Below are positions 1 through 4,256 of a stretch of DNA of 5,292 nt, in pieces (the first letter of the stretch is position 1; each line of letters starts with the position of its first letter). A model generated the notes under the pieces. It searched no databases. It worked only from the letters and a program-made list of their open reading frames with translations, and was not told where the DNA came from. Position numbers and translations under genes: made by a program. Source of the stretch: Clostridiaceae bacterium (GTDB lineage Bacteria > Bacillota > Clostridia > Acetivibrionales > DUMC01); the NCBI GenBank assembly GCA_012512865.1, contig JAAZDH010000228.1, positions 1-5,292 on the forward strand. The letters are read 5' to 3'.

Positions 1-32
1 CCATCCATGGCTCGGGTGACGGCTCGCCGCAT

Positions 33-47
33 CCATGCGGCGAATTA
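33..47. repeat. 15-bp direct repeat, copy 1
   Basis: CCATGCGGCGAATTA occurs here and again, base for base, at 223-237. In this copy its left half also forms one arm of the inverted repeat at 25-42. The two copies start 190 bp apart and bracket the degenerate open frame. They could be the ends of a small non-autonomous element or two parts of a dispersed repeat family; the window alone cannot tell. Confidence 0.6.
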
Positions 48-75
48 CGGATTTTTTCTGGCCTAAAGCATAACA

Positions 76-186
76 ATGCGTAAGTCTCGCTCAAATATTA
101 GCCATAGGAAGTACTTTCGCCAGGGAGTAGGATCAGGAAGTAAGATTAATGTAGGCGGAATTTGGGATTTGGGAAAAAGGTGTTAA
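76..186 (+). other. Short degenerate ORF, 36 codons, doubtful
   Basis: ATG at 76 opens 36 codons ending in TAA at 184-186. The product starts MRKSRSNISHRKY, is basic and has a glycine-rich middle (GVGSGSK). No Shine-Dalgarno sequence precedes the ATG, and the same frame is open upstream to the left edge apart from the TAA at 64-66. That is what one expects of a decayed or repeated sequence. The peptide looks vaguely like short hypothetical products predicted from intergenic repeats in clostridia, but this is an impression only. I would not annotate it as a functional gene without conservation data. Confidence 0.2.
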
Positions 187-222
187 GGTTGTGGGATGGA
201 TAAGGGTGATGGGTTGGGATAC

Positions 223-237
223 CCATGCGGCGAATTA
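223..237. repeat. 15-bp direct repeat, copy 2
   Basis: This is the second exact copy of CCATGCGGCGAATTA (first at 33-47). It ends one base before the left arm of the REP-like hairpin at 239. Its close contact with that hairpin suggests the repeat-bearing region and the REP pair may have arrived or been copied together. Confidence 0.6.
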
Positions 238-238
238 G

Positions 239-317
239 GTGACATGGGGACGGGGGTTTTGTCACGGCAGGGGAACAGGGTGTTGTTATGGTGACACTAA
301 CCCCGTCCCCATGTCAC
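239..317. repeat. REP-like inverted pair (BIME-like hairpin)
   Basis: Two 27-bp units lie head to head at 239-265 and 291-317. Each is bounded by GTGAC and GTCAC. The left arm GTGACATGGGGACGGGG (239-255) is the exact complement of 301-317. Pairing continues after one extra G (256) through TT/AA, and an inner GTCAC (261-265) can pair with GTGAC (291-295), leaving a 25-base loop. The architecture matches REP/BIME elements mobilised in trans by Y1 RAYT transposases; the assignment to that class is inference from form. No transposase is encoded here. No T-run follows, so it is not a standard terminator. CCATGTCA at 309-316 recurs at 319-326, perhaps a trace of a third unit. Confidence 0.75.
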
Positions 318-339
318 GCCATGTCATGTATCACTTTAT

Positions 340-370
340 GAATAAAATTCCCGCTGGTTTGGCAAACTTT
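340..370 (+). promoter_or_regulatory. Weak sigma-F/G-like promoter candidate
   Basis: GAATA at 340-344 fits the -35 pattern GHATR of forespore sigma factors. GGCAAACTTT at 361-370, 16 bp further on, fits the sigma-F -10 pattern GGnnAnAnTR only in part, with mismatches at the seventh and last positions. It would start transcription near 377, just upstream of the preferred ATG at 406. No good sigma-A pair was found between the REP hairpin and the gene. The match is weak and could be chance in A+T-rich DNA. Confidence 0.2.
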
Positions 371-405
371 ATAAAAAACAGCTGGTGGAAAGGGTCGATT
401 TGTTG

Positions 406-2061
406 ATGAATATAAACAAGGGGATAGCAATACTCTTTGTGTTTTTTACCTTGTTTGTTTTATTGGCTGCAAGGATGTTTCATTTACAGGCAAGGGAAGG
501 CCGTGAGCTTTCCCGTGCTGCATCGGCACAAAGGATTACCAATATCGTGATAGAGAAAACGAGAGGAGATATACTGGACAGGAACGGGATTCCATTAACA
601 AACAGGAGCCCGCGGTTTGTACTGGTGCTGAGACCTTCTACGCTGGCGGAAGACCAGGATTCCCTTAAAAATATTTCCGGTGTTCTTGGCATTAGCCTCC
701 AGGAACTGGGAGAGAAGCTTAAAGAGGAAAAGCCGCTTGTAATGGAAATCAGCGAAGAAACGAAACACTCTATTGAAAGCATTAAAAATCCCGGTATTAC
801 AATTATTAATTCCTTTCAAAGGTATGATAGTGATTCCGTGGCAAGGCATGTCCTCGGTTATGTCGGCAAGGCTGACGGCAATGGTGAGGTAGGGATAGAA
901 AGATCTTATAATAAAACCCTTTCCTGCAACAGCTGCATCATGCTTGGAATTATCACCGACGGCTGGAATAACATGCTGCCCGGCATGGGATACCGCTTGA
1001 TAAATACGGGGAGAGACAGCAAGAAACTTAATGTGAAGCTTACAATAGATTATCACGTACAAAAAATCGTTGAGGATGTAATGGATAGAAATAATGTAAG
1101 AGGTGCTATTGTAGTCGAGGATGTAAACAGCGGCGATATTGTTGCCATGGCAAGCAAGCCTGATTTTGATCAGAATAATGTGATTCAATATTTAGACAGT
1201 TCCGGCAATGAATTGTTTAATAAGGCCGTGGCATCCTATAACCTTGGTTCAATATTTAAAATAATAGATGCCGCCGTGATGTTTGAAGTGAAAAACAGGT
1301 GGGAAGAACCCTATTTATGCACCGGTTCCATCTGGATAGGGGACAGGGAATTCAAGTGTTATTCATACAAGGATGGCGGACATGGTTTTGTGGATTTAAA
1401 GGGGGCCTTTTCCTTGTCCTGCAATACATACTTTATTAATGCGGCGCTTGGGATGGAACCTGCGAGCCTTATTGAAATGGCAGGCAGGTTTGGCCTTGGA
1501 AACTATACGGGGATAGGGGGCCAGGGCGTTGATGAATCCTCCGGTAATTTGCCCTCCATTGATGCATGGTTTTCAGGGGGAGACATTGCCAATATATCCA
1601 TCGGCCAGGGTGAAATAATGGCCACCCCTTTGCAAGTGGCCGACCTGGTGGCAACAATTGCAAACGGGGGAGTAAAGAATAAAGTAAATATCGTGGATTC
1701 GATTGTTGATGAATTAGATAGAAAGGTTAAAAATATACGGCAAAAAAGCAGTAAAAGAATTATAAGCAAGGATGTTGCAAATAGAATAAAGGAATTGATG
1801 GAGTCGGTGGTGACCGAGGGTACCGGTACGATGATAGACCTGGAAGAGTACGGTGGCGCGGCGGGCAAGACGGGAAGCGCCGAGACGGGGCAATACGAGG
1901 GGGGTGAAAAAGTAGTACATGCTTGGTTTGCAGGGTATTTTCCCAGGAATAACCCGAGGTACTCGGTGGCGGTGCTTGTAGAAAACGGGAAAGTTGGCGG
2001 GAAAACGGCAGCACCCTTATTCCAGGAAATTGCCGGTGAGATCATGAAAAAAGGTTATTAA
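406..2061 (+). CDS. Class B penicillin-binding protein (D,D-transpeptidase)
   Basis: The product crosslinks peptidoglycan stem peptides outside the membrane. Counted from ATG 406 (551 residues), it shows a short cytoplasmic start, one membrane anchor at about 6-26, the class B dimerisation-domain signature RGDILDRNG at 53-61, and GYVGKADGNGEVGIERSYN near 151-169. The transpeptidase domain has S282-I-F-K285 (nucleophile and base), S338-C-N340 and K488-T-G490. It ends soon after the domain, with no PASTA domains, and is shorter than B. subtilis SpoVD or PbpA. Cysteine pairs at 174/177 and 305/318 are notable. A longer reading starts at GTG 385 (558 residues), but that codon has no ribosome binding site, whereas GGAAAGGG at 387-394 is well placed for ATG 406 (or TTG 403). 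It lies 70 bp before sigK, which suggests a sporulation role such as cortex or engulfment wall synthesis, but the window does not prove one. Confidence 0.93.
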   Translation: MNINKGIAILFVFFTLFVLLAARMFHLQAREGRELSRAASAQRITNIVIEKTRGDILDRNGIPLTNRSPRFVLVLRPSTLAEDQDSLKNISGVLGISLQELGEKLKEEKPLVMEISEETKHSIESIKNPGITIINSFQRYDSDSVARHVLGYVGKADGNGEVGIERSYNKTLSCNSCIMLGIITDGWNNMLPGMGYRLINTGRDSKKLNVKLTIDYHVQKIVEDVMDRNNVRGAIVVEDVNSGDIVAMASKPDFDQNNVIQYLDSSGNELFNKAVASYNLGSIFKIIDAAVMFEVKNRWEEPYLCTGSIWIGDREFKCYSYKDGGHGFVDLKGAFSLSCNTYFINAALGMEPASLIEMAGRFGLGNYTGIGGQGVDESSGNLPSIDAWFSGGDIANISIGQGEIMATPLQVADLVATIANGGVKNKVNIVDSIVDELDRKVKNIRQKSSKRIISKDVANRIKELMESVVTEGTGTMIDLEEYGGAAGKTGSAETGQYEGGEKVVHAWFAGYFPRNNPRYSVAVLVENGKVGGKTAAPLFQEIAGEIMKKGY

Positions 2062-2067
2062 TACAAG

Positions 2068-2096
2068 CACAAATAATCACGCTTCCTCATATATTA
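2068..2096 (+). promoter_or_regulatory. Candidate sigma-K promoter of sigK
   Basis: CACA (2068-2071) and CATATATTA (2088-2096) are separated by 16 bp. This agrees at every fixed position with the sigma-K pattern as I recall it from B. subtilis (mACm, about 16 bp, CATAnnnTA). The -10 also overlaps a 6 of 7 match to the sigma-E -10 (CATACAnT), although no good sigma-E -35 is seen. Transcription would begin near 2103, leaving a leader of about 29 bases before the TTG start. A sigma-K promoter here would make sigK self-activating, as described in B. subtilis. Both motifs are short, so the match is suggestive only. Confidence 0.45.
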
Positions 2097-2131
2097 ATAA
2101 AGGTGAGTACCGGGTTACACGGGGGGCTTTT

Positions 2132-2845
2132 TTGTTGCCTGGAGTTTTGCATGCACTGCTTGAATCTATCGGGAATACGTTCTTTTTCCTGGGGTATATA
2201 TCCAATCCCAATTCTTTTCCGCAGCCTCTGACATACGAGGAGGAAATGAAATACCTGTCGGAATACAAGAGTGGCAATGAAGATGCAAGAAATATACTTA
2301 TTGAAAGGAATTTAAGACTTGTTGCCCATATTGTCAAGAAATACGGCTCCTATGGTTATGACACCGAGGATTTAATTTCCATTGGTACCATAGGCTTGAT
2401 AAAAGCCATATCAACTTTTAACAATGAAAAGGGAGCAAGGCTTGCAACATATGCCGCACGTTGCATTGAAAATGAAATACTTATGCAGATCAGGTCAAAC
2501 AAGAAAATACAAAATGAAGTATATCTCCAGGATCCAATAGGTGTAGACAAGGAGGGGAACGAAATTGCCCTCATGGATGTTATTGAAAACAGTAATGAAT
2601 TGGTATTTGATAAAGTGGAACTAAAAATGCAGGTTAAAAAATTATACAACCTGATGAAATCCGTATTGAAGGGAAGGGAAAAAACGGTACTGGAGTTAAG
2701 GTACGGCTTGTTGAACGGGGTGGGGAAAACGCAGAAAGAGATTGCAAAAACGCTGGGGATATCCCGCTCTTACGTATCAAGGATTGAAAAGAAGGCAATA
2801 AACAAGCTGAATAATGAACTGAAAGCGGAAATGGAAGGCTACTAG
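2132..2845 (+). CDS. sigK: RNA polymerase sporulation sigma factor, pro-sigma-K
   Basis: Sigma-K directs late mother-cell transcription (coat and mother-cell lysis genes). The 237-residue product has a hydrophobic pro-sequence (1-21), then YISNPNSFPQPL, which lines up with B. subtilis YVKNNAFPQPL, so SpoIVFB would cut between G21 and Y22. Sigma-70 region 2 covers about 50-125, including NLRLVAHIVKKY, EDLISIGTIGLIKA and ATYAARCIENEILMQIR. Region 4 covers about 170-232, with the helix-turn-helix TQKEIAKTLGISRSYVSRIE at 200-219. Region 3 is absent, as in other sporulation sigmas. The start is TTG at 2132 or the adjacent TTG at 2135. GGGGGG at 2121-2126 is the ribosome binding site, 5 or 8 bases away, and the pro-sequence alignment fixes the start to this spot. 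The gene is continuous, with no skin-type insertion. Its stop overlaps that of the opposing ytvI gene. Confidence 0.96.
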   Translation: MLPGVLHALLESIGNTFFFLGYISNPNSFPQPLTYEEEMKYLSEYKSGNEDARNILIERNLRLVAHIVKKYGSYGYDTEDLISIGTIGLIKAISTFNNEKGARLATYAARCIENEILMQIRSNKKIQNEVYLQDPIGVDKEGNEIALMDVIENSNELVFDKVELKMQVKKLYNLMKSVLKGREKTVLELRYGLLNGVGKTQKEIAKTLGISRSYVSRIEKKAINKLNNELKAEMEGY

Positions 2846-3933
2846 GGTGCAAAAAAATCCTTGATGGATTTATTTTTAAGAACTCCTGCCAAAACATTCT
2901 TTGATACAAGCACGATTATGGGTCCCAGGATAAGCCCGAATATGCCAAGAATTTTAAGACCCACGTACATGGCAATGAGGGTTGCCAGGGGGTGGAGCCC
3001 TATTTGCGTACCTATTATCTTTGGCTCGAGTAATTGCCTTACGGTAAGAGCAATGCCGTAAAGAACGATAAGAGAAACACCCAGCCTGATTTCCCCGTTG
3101 AAAAAGGAATATATTGCCCATGGGATGAGAAAACCTCCGGTCCCGACTATAGGCAGCGCATCAAGAATGCTTATGATGAATGCAAGGAGTAATGAGTATT
3201 TAATCCTGATTATTAAAAAGCCGGTGAACAATTCAATGAATGTTATTGCCATAATAATAAGCTGGGCTTTTACATAACCTAAAAATGCGGAAAACATGTC
3301 GCTAATTATTGATTTAACCTTGTTATTCCATTTTTCGGGGAACTGTGATGCAAAGAATTTGGATATTCTTTCCCTGTCACTGCTGATAAAATACGTGGCA
3401 AGTACGGTTATTATCAAAAACAGCAATGCTTCGGGTATGGATATGGCTGTGGTGTAAGCACCCCTTGTGATCTTGCTTACTATATTCGTAAGGTTTTTTG
3501 TAATGTCGGATATAGTATTGCTCAGGGTTACGGTTACTTCAGAAGGAAGCCACTCGATTATAGTGTTGGCTTTATTTATCCAGCAGGTTATAGTAGTATA
3601 AAGATTTGATATAATATCCGGAAGAATCATGGAAAATGATTTTATCTCGTGAATAAGTCTTATAACACCTAATGCAATTATTGTCCCAAAAGAAAATATA
3701 AAAAACAGCAATACTATGGGAGCTGCAACCTTTCTCGGAAGTTTTACTTTCCGCATGAGAAATCTTATGATTGGCTCAACTATCAATGAAATTATAAATG
3801 CAATAATAAAAGGCATGACATAAAAACTTAACTTGTAAAACAAGTAGATGCCTGCTATTGTTCCCATGATTGCAAGAATAGCAAGCCCGATTTTTATCAT
3901 TTTTGCCCTTTTTATTTTATTGCGATCCAGCAT
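2842..3933 (-). CDS. ytvI: YtvI-like sporulation membrane protein (AI-2E transporter family)
   Basis: This is a polytopic membrane protein of the AI-2E exporter/PerM superfamily. The YtvI branch is linked to sporulation, but its substrate is not established. Counted from ATG 3933 (363 residues), hydrophobic segments fall near 14-34, 39-59, 70-93, 166-184, 224-243, 247-276, 284-299 and 314-346. The loop at about 97-160 lies between the early and late segments. Family motifs are LDALPIVGTG (257-266), EPKIIG (303-308) and GLHPLATLIAMYVGLK (312-327). Candidate starts are ATG 3933 (AAAAGGTGA at 3953-3945, 11 bases away), TTG 3963 (373 residues, no ribosome binding site) and ATG 3900 (AAAAAGGG five bases before it); 3933 is a compromise. 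It converges on sigK and overlaps it by four bases. Naming it YtvI instead of another AI-2E paralog rests on sequence feel and on the sporulation neighbour. Confidence 0.88.
   Translation of the reverse strand: MLDRNKIKRAKMIKIGLAILAIMGTIAGIYLFYKLSFYVMPFIIAFIISLIVEPIIRFLMRKVKLPRKVAAPIVLLFFIFSFGTIIALGVIRLIHEIKSFSMILPDIISNLYTTITCWINKANTIIEWLPSEVTVTLSNTISDITKNLTNIVSKITRGAYTTAISIPEALLFLIITVLATYFISSDRERISKFFASQFPEKWNNKVKSIISDMFSAFLGYVKAQLIIMAITFIELFTGFLIIRIKYSLLLAFIISILDALPIVGTGGFLIPWAIYSFFNGEIRLGVSLIVLYGIALTVRQLLEPKIIGTQIGLHPLATLIAMYVGLKILGIFGLILGPIIVLVSKNVLAGVLKNKSIKDFFAP
2851..2877 (+). terminator. Weak terminator candidate after sigK
   Basis: AAATCC (2855-2860) and GGATTT (2866-2871) form a 6-bp stem with a 5-base loop, followed by TATTTTT (2871-2877). 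It begins ten bases past the sigK stop and lies inside the last codons of the opposing ytvI gene. Read on the minus strand the same stem is followed by seven Ts (complement of 2851-2857), but termination there would come before the ytvI stop codon. The stem has only two G-C pairs, so it may be inefficient. Confidence 0.35.
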
Positions 3934-3991
3934 GGTCTTTATTTTCACCTTTTCGAGCTTCAAAATCCAGTGATTTTTGTACTATTATGGC

Positions 3992-4016
3992 TTTGCCTGT
4001 TTTTTTGCCTGTTTTT
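3992..4016. repeat. Two 12-bp tandem copies upstream of ytvI
   Basis: TTTGCCTGTTTTT at 3992-4004 is repeated at 4004-4016, giving a 12-bp period. On the ytvI strand it reads as two ACAGGCAAA units in the leader, between the A+T palindrome at 4017-4028 and the start codon. It could be a protein-binding site or simple slippage; nothing here decides between them. Confidence 0.5.
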
Positions 4017-4056
4017 ATATTATAATATAACGATATGTATTACAAGAGAAATATTC
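4017..4056 (-). promoter_or_regulatory. Possible ytvI promoter region
   Basis: A perfect 12-bp palindrome, ATATTATAATAT (4017-4028), offers TATAAT as a -10 on both strands. On the minus strand it has only a poor -35 partner (TTGTAA, 4045-4040, 15 bp away). An alternative on the minus strand is GAATATT (4056-4050), which fits the sigma-E -35, followed by CATATCGT (4037-4030), but the 12-bp spacer is shorter than usual and the -10 has two mismatches. A ytvI promoter must lie in this gap, but I cannot say which sigma factor uses it. Confidence 0.3.
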
Positions 4057-4109
4057 TTGGCATTGTAAAAAAAATAAAATGTAACATAAAAATAAATGCC
4101 GCAAAATGG

Positions 4110-4138
4110 TTGATTAATAATTTTCTATGTGTTATACT
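4110..4138 (+). promoter_or_regulatory. Sigma-A promoter of rpsB
   Basis: TTGATT (4110-4115) and TATACT (4133-4138) are separated by exactly 17 bp, and TGT (4130-4132) directly before the -10 adds an extended -10 element. Transcription should start near 4145, giving a leader of roughly 110 bases. This strong housekeeping-type promoter separates rpsB from the sporulation genes to its left. Confidence 0.8.
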
Positions 4139-4161
4139 ACTTAGCGAAAAAAAACCACACA

Positions 4162-4222
4162 CATGGTACGATTTTTGAGGTAGTGCCGGAATGCCCGGTC
4201 CCTCGGAAAGCTGAGTACCATG
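4162..4222 (+). promoter_or_regulatory. Structured rpsB leader RNA
   Basis: Three nested helices can form. P1 is CATGGTAC (4162-4169) with GTACCATG (4215-4222), 8 bp and perfect. P2 is GAGG (4177-4180) with CCTC (4201-4204). P3 is GCCGG (4185-4189) with CCGGT (4195-4199), closing a 5-base loop. Internal loops of 7 and 10 bases separate P1 from P2; four bases against one separate P2 from P3. It lies inside the expected transcript and ends 22 bases before the ribosome binding site. No T-run follows, so it is not a plain terminator. Many ribosomal protein genes carry leaders bound by their own product, and S2 autoregulation is known in gammaproteobacteria. By analogy this may be an S2-responsive leader, but I do not recognise it as a named family. 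Confidence 0.6.
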
Positions 4223-4256
4223 GAGGGAAAAACTATTAAGAAATAGGAGGAGTTAT

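Larger units (their letters stand above)
1..238. other. Gene-free left region with repeats
   Basis: No convincing gene lies here. On the plus strand, reading frame 1 stays open from base 1 to the TAA at 184-186 apart from one TAA at 64-66, which looks like the remnant of a once-translated or copied sequence and not a working gene. An 18-base inverted repeat (CGCCGCAT, CC, ATGCGGCG) sits at 25-42. A T-run follows at 52-57, but the gap between hairpin and T-run is too long for a standard Rho-independent terminator. The stretch at about 165-220 is rich in G and poor in C on this strand. The region ends against the REP-like hairpin. I take it to be intergenic, possibly part of a dispersed repeat. 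Confidence 0.5.

Noticed and set aside
25..57. Hairpin plus T-run as a Rho-independent terminator
   Set aside because: Nine bases separate the stem from the T-run, and the stem would have to open at its tip because only two bases form the loop. No gene ending just before it can be seen.
595..1188. 197-codon open frame on the minus strand
   Set aside because: It lies wholly inside the PBP gene on the other strand, has no recognisable domain, and is a shadow of that gene's codon pattern.
1503..2045. 180-codon open frame on the minus strand
   Set aside because: It is antisense to the PBP transpeptidase domain, of low complexity (Ser, Pro, Phe rich), and has no family motif.
2111..2131. Terminator between the PBP gene and sigK (GGGGGGCTTTTTT)
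   Set aside because: No complementary C-rich arm precedes the G-run, so no stem forms. The Gs are better explained as the sigK ribosome binding site.
4162..4222. T-box or known metabolite riboswitch upstream of rpsB
   Set aside because: There is no T-box consensus, specifier arrangement or terminator, and no pattern I recognise from a known metabolite riboswitch. A ribosomal-protein-type leader fits better.
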